NCBI GenBank assembly: GCA_015655375.1
Contig: JAATFD010000021.1
Coordinates: 1-64,000 of the forward strand
Source of the DNA: Actinomycetales bacterium
GTDB lineage: Bacteria; Actinomycetota; Actinomycetes; Actinomycetales; Actinomycetaceae
DNA length: 64,000 bases
Direction: 5' to 3'
The notes beneath the pieces were generated by a model. It was not told the DNA's origin. It saw only the letters and a list, made by a program, of their open reading frames with translations, and did not search any database. Shown here piece by piece: positions 1-7,656 of this stretch. Position 1 is the first letter of the stretch; each line of letters starts with the position of its first letter. A program made the translations under genes and the position numbers.

Positions 1-193
1 AGGGGTGTCCGTTGACGAGTGCCTGTCCCGATGTTGGTGCGTCGAGGCCCATGATGACGCGCATGGTCGTGGATTTGCCGGCGCCGTTGGGGCCGAGGAA
101 TCCGGTGACTGTTCCGGGCTGGATGGTGAAGCTCACGTCGTTCACTGCAGTTTTCGCGCCGTAGCGCTTGGTCAGTGAGGAGACCTCGATCAT
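1..193 (-). CDS. ABC transporter ATP-binding protein (N-terminal part, cut by window edge)
   Basis: Only the first 64 codons are present. The translation starts MIEVSSLTKRYGAKTAVNDV and contains the Walker A motif GPNGAGKST followed by TMRVIMGLDAPTSG, which is typical of DRI-type or antibiotic/drug-export ABC ATPases. The ATG at 193-191 is preceded by GGGAGG with 7-nt spacing, which supports this start. The signature motif, Walker B and any fused or partner membrane subunit lie outside the window, so the substrate cannot be stated. The gene is divergent from the regulator at 286, and the roughly 90 bp between them must hold both promoters. Confidence 0.85.
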   Translation of the reverse strand, partial: MIEVSSLTKRYGAKTAVNDVSFTIQPGTVTGFLGPNGAGKSTTMRVIMGLDAPTSGQALVNGHP

Positions 194-285
194 CGTGTTC
201 CTCCCGATGACGTCGATATCCTTCTCGCTGTGCGGAGTGGACGGAATGTCGGATCCCATAGGTGGGGCCGTGGGCCCCCTTCGAG

Positions 286-1434
286 ATGAATCTGTATGAT
301 CATAATGTGCAAAGGTCGATTTCGAGGCGTGACGAAAAGACGCTCTACCAGAGCGTTTACGAGGATCTCCTCGGTAAGATCCAGTCCGGAGAGTATCCCG
401 TCGGCTCTCGGCTGCCCGCCCAGCCCCAGCTGTGCTCAGTTTATGGAGTCAGCACAATCACGATCCGGCGCGCCCTCGACATGCTGAGCACGGACGGGCT
501 GGTTCGGCGTCGGCGTCGGGTCGGGACCACCGTCATCAGCGACGGTTCTGTGTCTTCAGCATCGCCCGTCATCCGGCCGGTCATCGGTGTGGTGATGACG
601 AGTTTCGACGATACTTTCGGCACGCAGGTCCTCGAGGGTTTGCTTGATGAGGCCTTTGGTCGCGCGCACATACTGCTGGAACGAACGACTGGTGACCGAG
701 ACAAGGAAGCCGCCGCGATCGCTTCCGTTCGTGAGGCGGGCGCGCAGGCATTGATCTTGTTGCCCTGCAGCTCTGCGTTCGTTCCGCCGGCCGTGCTTTC
801 TTTGCTGGCGGAGGGCTTCCCCGTCGTCATCGTTGACCGCCGTTTCGAGGGCGTGCCCGTGGCGGCAGTGGCTACGGACAACATCTCGGCCGCAGCTGAG
901 GCGACGACACGCCTCTACGAGCTCGGGCACAAGCGAGTCGCCCTCATCACCGCGGATGGCCGCGTGACCTCGAACGACGATCGGCGACGTGGCTGGGTGG
1001 CGGCCTCGGCCCAAAGGGGGATCTCACTCGACGGCGATTTGGGGTTCCATGGCGTGGAGTCGACGCTTCCGGGCGCCACGGTCGGACTTGAGACGGACGT
1101 CGAGCACCTCAAGGGATTCATCTCCTCACATCCGGGTGTGACGGGCTATGTGGTGGGGGAGTACAACATCGCCTTACTCCTTCGGGATGCGCTGACTCAG
1201 TTGGGCCAGCGCATCCCAAAGGACGCGTCTGTTATCTGCTTCGACCACCCACGGGCGTCATTTGATAGAGAGTTGCCCTTCTTCACCCATGTGGAGCAGG
1301 ACCAGGCTGGCATCGGTGCGCTCGCCGTTCGGAGTGCGCTCGATCAGATTCACAACGGTGCCAATGCTGACAAACAGATCGTCACGGCTCGGTTGATTGA
1401 AGGATCGTCGACGGCGCCCCTGAAATCGCGTTGA
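286..1434 (+). CDS. GntR-type winged-helix / LacI-type sugar-binding transcriptional regulator
   Basis: Residues about 20-85 form a GntR winged helix (LYQSVYEDLLGKIQSG, LPAQPQLCSVYGVSTITIRR, GLVRRRRRVGTTV). The remaining roughly 290 residues are a periplasmic-binding-protein-like effector domain (VIGVVMTSFDDTFG, LPCSSAFVPP, VVIVDRRFEGVPV, AEATTRLYELGHKRVALIT), as in LacI- and AraR-type regulators. It lies convergently against the GH76/ABC/GH125 operon, overlapping the last 53 bp of the GH76 gene, and is the obvious candidate to control alpha-mannan use through the promoter near 7054-7082. The start is uncertain: a GTG at 262 is in frame and neither start has a clear ribosome binding site. Function is inferred from domains and neighbourhood. 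Confidence 0.88.
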   Translation: MNLYDHNVQRSISRRDEKTLYQSVYEDLLGKIQSGEYPVGSRLPAQPQLCSVYGVSTITIRRALDMLSTDGLVRRRRRVGTTVISDGSVSSASPVIRPVIGVVMTSFDDTFGTQVLEGLLDEAFGRAHILLERTTGDRDKEAAAIASVREAGAQALILLPCSSAFVPPAVLSLLAEGFPVVIVDRRFEGVPVAAVATDNISAAAEATTRLYELGHKRVALITADGRVTSNDDRRRGWVAASAQRGISLDGDLGFHGVESTLPGATVGLETDVEHLKGFISSHPGVTGYVVGEYNIALLLRDALTQLGQRIPKDASVICFDHPRASFDRELPFFTHVEQDQAGIGALAVRSALDQIHNGANADKQIVTARLIEGSSTAPLKSR

Positions 1435-2497
1435 TGTGAGCCCGAGCTTCGGCTGCCATGATTGCGCTCAACTCCGTTGAGTAGAAGACGGATGATTTCG
1501 GCGGAACGGACCAGTCGTTCCCCGCGAGCAGCGAGGGGAGGGCGAGTTGGCCGGGAACTTCGAGCAGGCCTCGATCCCACAATGAATCGGTGCTACGCCG
1601 GATGAAATCGATCAGCACTGCTCTTGTGGCAGATCCAGCATCGAGCGCGTCGACCAGCAGGGTTGCATAGCGGTAGAAGACTCCCTTGAAGAGTCCTTCA
1701 TCGCCCCCGTCCCCTTCGTCGAGGAAGACGTCGCCGTTGGACAGTCGGTTGATTGCCGTGAGCGCGGTCCGGCTCGCGATTCCCAAGTCTCCGACGACCC
1801 CGCACTTCCATAGTTCACAGGCGGCGCCGATGTAGACGCCCTGGTTGTAGGTGAACTCCCATTGCAGGTCGATCTTTCCGTCATCCAGCCGATTGATCCC
1901 GTCCTCGACGAAGCCGTCGGGCTCGACCAGTGTTCGCGTCAGCCAGTCGAACGCGGTCCGGGCGACGCTGAGGAAACGGTCATCGCCCGACCGCTGAAAC
2001 AACCTGGCGCTCAGAATCGCCAACGGCCCGTTGGCGGGCGTGTTCTTGTAAGCCAATTGCTGCTTGCGCCAGGCCAGGCTCGTCCCGAGACTGTCATTCC
2101 AACCGTGTTGGATGATGTGGTCCCAGAGAGCGACGACCTCGTCCAGGTAAGTGGCTTCGCCGGACGCATCGGCCAGTCGGAGTGTGGACAAGGCGAACCA
2201 CAGCATGTCGTCGAAATAGTCGTTGAAAAGAATGCCCTCATTGCGCACCAGGATGTTGTCGTGCGTCAGTGTTGCTTGTTCCAGACGATGTTGGCTCCCC
2301 GTCCGGGCAAAGGCATCCAGCCTGCAGTCGATGAGGTGAGCGAGCCACCAATAGTTGAACGTCGTATCCCCACCAGGCTTCGGGGGGACCGCGTTATGGA
2401 GGTATTGCGGCCACGTGGCACCGAACAGTGGCTCAAGACTGTCCTGAAGCCGATCAGCTCGGCTCGACCACTGTTCGGTGGACACGGAGTCTGTCAT
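1382..2497 (-). CDS. Glycoside hydrolase family 76 (alpha-1,6-mannanase type), cytoplasmic
   Basis: This 371-residue protein has the GH76 layout: an aromatic substrate-facing stretch FNYWWLAHLIDCRLDAF (about 48-64), the paired catalytic aspartates in NDYFDDMLWFAL (Asp96-Asp97), and AWRKQQLAYKNTPANGP. GH76 enzymes hydrolyse alpha-1,6-mannosidic bonds of fungal mannan or bacterial lipomannan-type polymers. No signal peptide is present, so it should act in the cytoplasm on imported oligosaccharides. The ATG overlaps the stop of the upstream binding-protein gene by 4 bp and has AGGAG 9-10 nt upstream. It is the last gene of a five-gene operon with a GH125 exo-mannosidase and a CUT1 importer. Confidence 0.9.
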   Translation of the reverse strand: MTDSVSTEQWSSRADRLQDSLEPLFGATWPQYLHNAVPPKPGGDTTFNYWWLAHLIDCRLDAFARTGSQHRLEQATLTHDNILVRNEGILFNDYFDDMLWFALSTLRLADASGEATYLDEVVALWDHIIQHGWNDSLGTSLAWRKQQLAYKNTPANGPLAILSARLFQRSGDDRFLSVARTAFDWLTRTLVEPDGFVEDGINRLDDGKIDLQWEFTYNQGVYIGAACELWKCGVVGDLGIASRTALTAINRLSNGDVFLDEGDGGDEGLFKGVFYRYATLLVDALDAGSATRAVLIDFIRRSTDSLWDRGLLEVPGQLALPSLLAGNDWSVPPKSSVFYSTELSAIMAAEARAHINAISGAPSTILQSTEP

Positions 2498-3768
2498 TGC
2501 GCGTTCTCCTGAAGGATCTGATCGCCCTGCTCCTGGGCCTGCGAAAGCGCTTGTTCGGCCGTGAGCTCGCCTGCCATGAACTGCTCGAGCGCTGGAGTCA
2601 GTGCTTTGCCCTCAACATCCGAATAGCCGGGCACAGTCGGACGGACGGTTGCAGTGTCGAGTGCCTTGACGAAGGCCGAGTACTCGGGATTGTCAGCGAA
2701 GTAGGAGTCGTTGGCGGCCTGGCGGTTGGCGGGCAGCCAACTCGAGATCTTTGCGAAAGAGACTCCGTTCTCGGGCTGGGTCGCCCACCACTTCATGAAT
2801 TGCCACGCACCGTCGGCATTCTTGGCAGCGGTGGGAATCACGAGGCCGAATCCGCCCATGATCGCGCCGGTATCGCCGTTGGGCCCCTCAATGGGGTCTG
2901 CGACCCCCCATTGGAGACCATCGACCTTGTCCAGGGTCGGGATGTCCCAGTTGCCGTCGTATTTCATGGCGGCTTCGCTGGAGGCGAATGCGTCAGTGGC
3001 GTCACCGAATCCGTTCGTGTAGACGCCGGCATCGAGCAGACTCTTCCAGAAGTTGAGGACCTCGATACCCTCGGGGCTGTTGAAAGCTGTCTTAGTCCCG
3101 TCGTCAGAGAGCAGTTGTCCGACCGCTTGGAGAAGCCAGACATTGAATAGGCCCGGATCGTTGAGCATGAATCCGGAGCGTTCCAGAGTCCCATTGTTGG
3201 TGACGGTCAGTTTTTCAGCGGCCGTTTTTAGCTCGTCCCACGTTGTCGGCGGTTGAATTCCTGCCTTGTCGAACATCGTCTTGTTGTAGACGACAGACCT
3301 GACGTCAACGAGGATCGGGAGCCCATAGACTTTGTTGTCAGAGGTCATTTCGCCCAAGGCGTCGTCATAGAAGACGCTCAGATCGACGCTGTCTGCTTTC
3401 ACCCGGTCGTCGATCGACTGGATAGCGCCTTTCGGAGCATACAAGGCGGTCTGGTAGCGGTCCCACATGACGAGGTCGGGCACGTCGCCGCCGGCGATGG
3501 CGGTCAACAGCTTCTGCTCAACGTCGTCCTGAGCGACATAAGAGACCTCGTACTTGTCCTGGGACTGATTGAAAGCCGCCGTTTGTTGGTTGATCTGATC
3601 GACTTGGTCGCCAGACCAGGAACCCCACATGACCACCTCTTGCCGATCTGATCCGCTCTCTTCACTTGACCCGGAGTTTCCGGATGAGCACGCTGTCACG
3701 CCCAGGGTCAAGGCCGCTGCCAGTGCAGCAGTCATGGCCATGATCTTCATTGATCTCACGATCGCCAT
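2494..3768 (-). CDS. Sugar ABC transporter substrate-binding lipoprotein (CUT1 family)
   Basis: The predicted product is 424 residues, with a lipoprotein signal (KIMAMTAALAAALTLGVTAC, lipobox VTAC) and an extracellular solute-binding family 1 body (VVMWGSWSGDQVDQINQ, DLVMWDRYQTALYAPKGA, PILVDVRSVVYNKTMFD, AAMKYDGNWDI, GGFGLVIPT). The ATG at 3768 is chosen because AAGGAACGGAG lies directly upstream; the reading frame stays open for 26 more codons but those have no such site. It should capture an oligosaccharide outside the cell and pass it to the two permeases just upstream in the operon. The flanking GH76 and GH125 genes point to alpha-1,6-manno-oligosaccharides as ligand, which is inference. 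No dedicated ATPase is encoded here, so a shared MsiK-like ATPase is likely. Confidence 0.92.
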   Translation of the reverse strand: MAIVRSMKIMAMTAALAAALTLGVTACSSGNSGSSEESGSDRQEVVMWGSWSGDQVDQINQQTAAFNQSQDKYEVSYVAQDDVEQKLLTAIAGGDVPDLVMWDRYQTALYAPKGAIQSIDDRVKADSVDLSVFYDDALGEMTSDNKVYGLPILVDVRSVVYNKTMFDKAGIQPPTTWDELKTAAEKLTVTNNGTLERSGFMLNDPGLFNVWLLQAVGQLLSDDGTKTAFNSPEGIEVLNFWKSLLDAGVYTNGFGDATDAFASSEAAMKYDGNWDIPTLDKVDGLQWGVADPIEGPNGDTGAIMGGFGLVIPTAAKNADGAWQFMKWWATQPENGVSFAKISSWLPANRQAANDSYFADNPEYSAFVKALDTATVRPTVPGYSDVEGKALTPALEQFMAGELTAEQALSQAQEQGDQILQENAQ

Positions 3769-3811
3769 CTCCGTTCCTTCTGCGAGAACACTTTCATGAA
3801 TGCGGAATGCG

Positions 3812-4732
3812 CTACTTCCCGCCGGTCTGCGCGACGCCCTGGACAACCCACTTCTGGGTGAACAGGAAAACTATGATGACGGGAACCATCGTGATGACGG
3901 TGCCCGCCATCAAAGGGCCATAGTCGGTGGTGTAGTCGTTGACGAATGCAGCGAGACCGACCTGGATTGTCATCATGTCGGGGTCATTCAGCACGATGAG
4001 TGGCCACATGAAATTGTTCCATCCGGCTTGGAAGCTCAGTAGTCCAAGTACGGCAAGGCTCGATTTTGACAGCGGCATGTAGATGGACCAGAATATGCGA
4101 AATTCGCCAGAACCATCCACACGGGCGGCCTCGCCCATTTCATCTGGGAGGTCGTCGAAAAACTGCTTCATGAAGAAGACTGCGAACGCTCCGGCGGCTC
4201 CGGGAAGGATCACGGCCCAATAGGTGTTGATCGAGCCCACGCCACCGTCTCCGGTAACACCGTTCCCACCGACCAGAGGGATGTGGCGCAGGATCAGGAA
4301 TGTCGGGATCATCGTCACGATTCCCGGGATCATCATGGAGGCCAGATAAGCCGAGAATACGGCGTGGCTTCCGCGGAAATGCAGCTTTGAGAGCGCGTAC
4401 CCGGCCATTGATCCGAAAAAGAGGTTCGCGGCAGCTCCGGCCACGGCGACGATGATGGTGTTGACGAAATACCGAGCGAATGGCACCGTCGTGAACACGT
4501 GAATGTAGTTCTTCAGTGTGGGGGCGTCCGGGATGAACGAAAGTGGGTGGCTGAGGATCTCGCCCGCTGGTTTGAAGGACGTCGCCAGGGTCCATAGGAG
4601 TGGTGCCACGGTCGTGATGCTGATGAGCAGAACCGCAATCCACCAGGCCGTCCGTCGGATGAGGTGTTTGGGCCGGCGCGGGCGTGAATACGCCTGATCG
4701 GGCGACGGTGTCGAGAGTGTCGCAGTGCTCAT
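3812..4732 (-). CDS. Sugar ABC transporter permease, MalG/CUT1 type
   Basis: A 306-residue inner-membrane permease with about six membrane segments, beginning after a basic N-terminus (RPRRPKHLIRR). The CUT1 coupling loop is present as EAARVDGSGEFRIFWSIYMP, the site where the ATPase docks. TSFKPAGEILSHPLSFIPD near the first periplasmic loop is typical of MalG homologues. It overlaps the other permease by 4 bp (ATGA) and sits 43 bp upstream of the binding-protein gene. With that pair it forms the transmembrane channel for the mannan-oligosaccharide importer inferred for this operon. Confidence 0.93.
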   Translation of the reverse strand: MSTATLSTPSPDQAYSRPRRPKHLIRRTAWWIAVLLISITTVAPLLWTLATSFKPAGEILSHPLSFIPDAPTLKNYIHVFTTVPFARYFVNTIIVAVAGAAANLFFGSMAGYALSKLHFRGSHAVFSAYLASMMIPGIVTMIPTFLILRHIPLVGGNGVTGDGGVGSINTYWAVILPGAAGAFAVFFMKQFFDDLPDEMGEAARVDGSGEFRIFWSIYMPLSKSSLAVLGLLSFQAGWNNFMWPLIVLNDPDMMTIQVGLAAFVNDYTTDYGPLMAGTVITMVPVIIVFLFTQKWVVQGVAQTGGK

Positions 4733-5682
4733 TGGTTCTCCCCCTTGCTCAGTCGCGTGTTGATCAGTGAGAAAACAAAAATGATCGCGAACAGAATGAA
4801 CGAAATGGCGGATGCATAACCCATTTGGAGGGAGCCGAAGCCGCGGTCATAGATGTAGTAGACGATGGTGATCGTCGAGTTGCCGGGCCCGCCTTTGGTG
4901 AGGATGTACGCCTGGTCGAACACTTGAAATGAGTTGATGATTAGCAGGGTCGTCACGAGGAACATCGTTCGGCTGATCCCGGGAACCGTCACGTAGCGGA
5001 AGACCTGCCACGGATTCGCACCATCGATTTGGGCCGCTTCCTTCTGGTCTTTCGAGACTCCTTGGAGACCTCCCAGGAAGATCAACATGTTCGTTCCGAA
5101 TCCAGCCCAGACATTCATCAGGACGATGGCGACCATGGCCCACTGTGAGTCGTACAGCCAAGCAGGTCCGGATATTCCGAATAATCCGAGTACGGCGTTG
5201 AGCATGCCCTTCTGTGGGTTGAGGACCCAATACCAAATCGTGGCCGTCGCAACGGTCGACGACACGACCGGGATGTAGAACAGCGTCCGGAACAGGCGAG
5301 CTACGCGAGCGTTCCGGTTGAGCAGGAGCGCCGTCGCAAGCGAGGTGATCAGGCCCAGGGGAACGTAGAGCAGGGTGTAGTAAAGGGTGTTCCTGATGGC
5401 GATCCAGAGGTATGGATCATGGAAGGCGCGGGAATAGTTGTCCAAACCGAGCCATTCTGGGGCTTGAACGATTGAGTATTCCGTCAAGCTCACTCCCGCT
5501 GCCAGGATTACTGGAAGCAGGGTGAATACCAGGAAGAACAACGCGGGGATGGCTAGAAAGCTCCACGCAGCCCGGGTCTGGCGGCTGGAGGGCGACTGTC
5601 GCTTAGCTCGTTTCGGACGCTGAGTCGGGTCATCGATCGAATCATGAGGGCGATGCGCTGTGATGCCGAACGGGGCTTTCAT
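4729..5682 (-). CDS. Sugar ABC transporter permease, MalF/CUT1 type
   Basis: The product from the ATG at 5682 is 317 residues with about six membrane segments (AAWSFLAIPALFFLVFTLLP is the first). The EAA coupling loop reads EAAQIDGANPWQVFRYVTVP. The start is chosen because it overlaps the stop of the GH125 gene as ATGA and has GAAGG upstream; the frame is open further upstream but runs inside the GH125 coding region. It is the partner of the MalG-type permease that follows with a 4-bp overlap. Together they should import a manno-oligosaccharide. Confidence 0.92.
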   Translation of the reverse strand: MKAPFGITAHRPHDSIDDPTQRPKRAKRQSPSSRQTRAAWSFLAIPALFFLVFTLLPVILAAGVSLTEYSIVQAPEWLGLDNYSRAFHDPYLWIAIRNTLYYTLLYVPLGLITSLATALLLNRNARVARLFRTLFYIPVVSSTVATATIWYWVLNPQKGMLNAVLGLFGISGPAWLYDSQWAMVAIVLMNVWAGFGTNMLIFLGGLQGVSKDQKEAAQIDGANPWQVFRYVTVPGISRTMFLVTTLLIINSFQVFDQAYILTKGGPGNSTITIVYYIYDRGFGSLQMGYASAISFILFAIIFVFSLINTRLSKGENQ

Positions 5683-7019
5683 TGATCTGCCTTCGCCCGT
5701 GAGGAGTCCGTGGGTCGCCCGCGTGGAAGCGCCATGGGTGGTCGGTTGAGGTCCCGACCACTGACCTGTAGACACAGTTCGCAGAACATTGCGTTGGCCC
5801 ACGAGAACCATGGGCGCGTGTAGTGGCTCGGATCGTTCACGTCGAAAGACTCGTGCATGAGGCCGGTGTCGCCGTCAGTGGCGCACATGAGATCGAGGAT
5901 CTGCCTCTGACGATTGACATCGGAGGTGGTGAGACCCTCGACTGCCAATGCGATCGGCCACACATACGAGGAAGGTGTGTGCGGGCTCCCGACGCCTTTC
6001 GCATACGTGCCGCTGTGCCAATAGGGATTTGCTTCTGACAAGACCCATTCACGTGTACTGAGGTAGACGTCGTCATCCTGACTGATCCACCCGATGAAGG
6101 GAAGCGCCAGCAGGCTCGGCAGGTTCGCGTCATCCATGAGCAGCTGGTTACCGAGACCGTCCACCTCGTAGGCGAACACAGGTCCGTGGCCGTCGACCTC
6201 GACGACGCCATGTCTCCAGATTGCCTCGTCGATTTGGTTGGCCAAGGTCTCGGCTTCCACCGCGATGTCGGACCGGCGGAAGACTGCTCGGGCCACGTGT
6301 GCTCCCTGGTGAAGAGCCACGACGGCCATGGCATTGCCGGGGATGTTGTATCCAAGCGTCGTCGCGTCGTCGCTCGGACGGAAGGCACTCCACGTCAGTC
6401 CGGTCGGAGCGCACCGGGGGCCGAGCCCATTCCGGATGAGTGTGTCAGTGGGGGCATTCGGGTCGGGACGTTCGAAGCGATAGGGAGATAGGTGATCGTG
6501 ATCCTGTTCGATCCTCCAGACAGCCATAATGGCCCGGAGAGCTCCAAGGAATTCGTCCAGGTGATCAGTCTTGCCGGTGCGTTCCCAGAGCCCGTGTGCC
6601 AAGCAGATCGGCGCACACAACGAGTCAACCTCGTATTTCCGTTCCCAGACCCAGGGGGACATCACCGTGTGGTCCCCATGGTGCCCGGCTCCGTTGGGCT
6701 CGGCATTGAATGCGTTTGCATAAGGATCTCGGCAGGCATCGTGGAGCTGGCGGCGTGAAACTTGGCTGATCAAAGACGCGAGACTTCCGTCTCGATCAGC
6801 GAGGCGCAGATATGGGTGCATCTGCCAGTAGGAATCGCGCAGCCACATGGCCGGGATATCGCCAGTGACGACGAATCCGGGGGCAGTCTCCGTGTCTTGC
6901 ACGGCTGCATCGAGCGTGAGTGCGAAGCATCGCTCAAAGGTCTTCGCGATGCGCGTGGACGTGTGCCGCTCGACCAGAGTGGCGGTCGCACGAGCCATTC
7001 CATCGGCAATGTGAGCCAC
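5679..7019 (-). CDS. Glycoside hydrolase family 125 (exo-alpha-1,6-mannosidase type)
   Basis: The 446-residue protein carries GH125 hallmarks: TGDIPAMWLRDSYWQMHPYL (about 52-71), NAFNAEPNGAGHHGD, WERKYEVDSLCAPICLAHGL, GYNIPGNAMAVVAL and SPHTPSSYVWPIALAVEGL. Characterised GH125 enzymes are metal-independent and release mannose from non-reducing alpha-1,6-linked ends. No signal peptide is visible, so it should act in the cytoplasm. The start is the GTG at 7019, which has a strong GGGAGGA 6 nt upstream. It is first in the operon, immediately downstream of the promoter at 7054-7082, and would complete breakdown of fragments produced by the GH76 enzyme encoded at the operon end. Confidence 0.93.
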   Translation of the reverse strand: MAHIADGMARATATLVERHTSTRIAKTFERCFALTLDAAVQDTETAPGFVVTGDIPAMWLRDSYWQMHPYLRLADRDGSLASLISQVSRRQLHDACRDPYANAFNAEPNGAGHHGDHTVMSPWVWERKYEVDSLCAPICLAHGLWERTGKTDHLDEFLGALRAIMAVWRIEQDHDHLSPYRFERPDPNAPTDTLIRNGLGPRCAPTGLTWSAFRPSDDATTLGYNIPGNAMAVVALHQGAHVARAVFRRSDIAVEAETLANQIDEAIWRHGVVEVDGHGPVFAYEVDGLGNQLLMDDANLPSLLALPFIGWISQDDDVYLSTREWVLSEANPYWHSGTYAKGVGSPHTPSSYVWPIALAVEGLTTSDVNRQRQILDLMCATDGDTGLMHESFDVNDPSHYTRPWFSWANAMFCELCLQVSGRDLNRPPMALPRGRPTDSSRAKADQ

Positions 7020-7053
7020 GGCGCTCCTCCCGCTTCAATTTTTGGATGAATGA

Positions 7054-7082
7054 ATAGTATGTTTATTTCTATCAAGACGCAA
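7054..7082 (-). promoter_or_regulatory. Predicted promoter of the mannan operon
   Basis: Read on the minus strand there is TTGCGT (7082-7077), a 17-bp spacer and TACTAT (7059-7054), 35 bp before the GTG of the GH125 gene. The whole stretch 7031-7110 is AT-rich compared with its surroundings. The short palindrome GTATAC at 7096-7101 and the similar TAGTAT at 7055-7060 could be operator half sites for the regulator at 286, which is only a suggestion. Confidence 0.6.
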
Positions 7083-7123
7083 GTACCTCGATTTAGTATA
7101 CAGATTCCCCAAAGGGGGACACT

Positions 7124-7585
7124 GTGCGCATTTATCGCGTGGGCATTGCACTCGCTGGACTCGCGGTTGCAGCAACGGCCACCATGGCTCAGGCGCCGCA
7201 GTCATTGGCTTTGAGCACTGACCAGGCAACGGATTCGTACGACCAATTCATCTCGACCTACAGGGATGCGGACGCTCAGTACTTCTATACGTACAGCGAT
7301 CGCCAAGTCCATCTGGAGCACGCCGTCGGTCCGCAGGGAGGCCTCTACACCGACTACTGGTGGGAGGCCCGGGCATGGGAGACGGTCATGGATCGGTATC
7401 AGCGCGCGGGCGACGACTCCAGCCGGCAGATGATCGATGCCGTGTTCGACGGCTGGACAAACGCTTATTCGGACTTCACCGAGAACGACTGGAATGACGA
7501 TATGGGGTGGTGGGCGCGGGGAAGCCTCCGCGCCTATGACCTGACCGGCGAGGAACGCTTCCTCGAAGAAGCCGAGAGCATCTGA
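7124..7585 (+). pseudogene. Secreted GH76 mannanase, truncated after the N-terminal third
   Basis: The 153-residue product starts with a Sec signal peptide (MRIYRVGIALAGLAVAATAT, cleavage near AQA) and continues with GH76-like sequence: GGLYTDYWWEARAWETVMDR and NDWNDDMGWWARGSL, where Asp125-Asp126 are the catalytic pair. It ends at ...RFLEEAESI, whereas GH76 domains run for about 350 residues; no remainder is found before the next gene ends at 7657. The GTG start at 7124 has AAAGGGGG upstream. It is divergent from the mannan operon and was probably the extracellular endo-mannanase of the system. It contains the catalytic residues but lacks most of the barrel, so activity is unlikely. Confidence 0.8.
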
Positions 7586-7656
7586 GGTGCGCCCTTCTCG
7601 TCACTGATACTTCTGCTCCCTCTCAACGTGAGGAACGTGACTGCACCTGAACAGCC

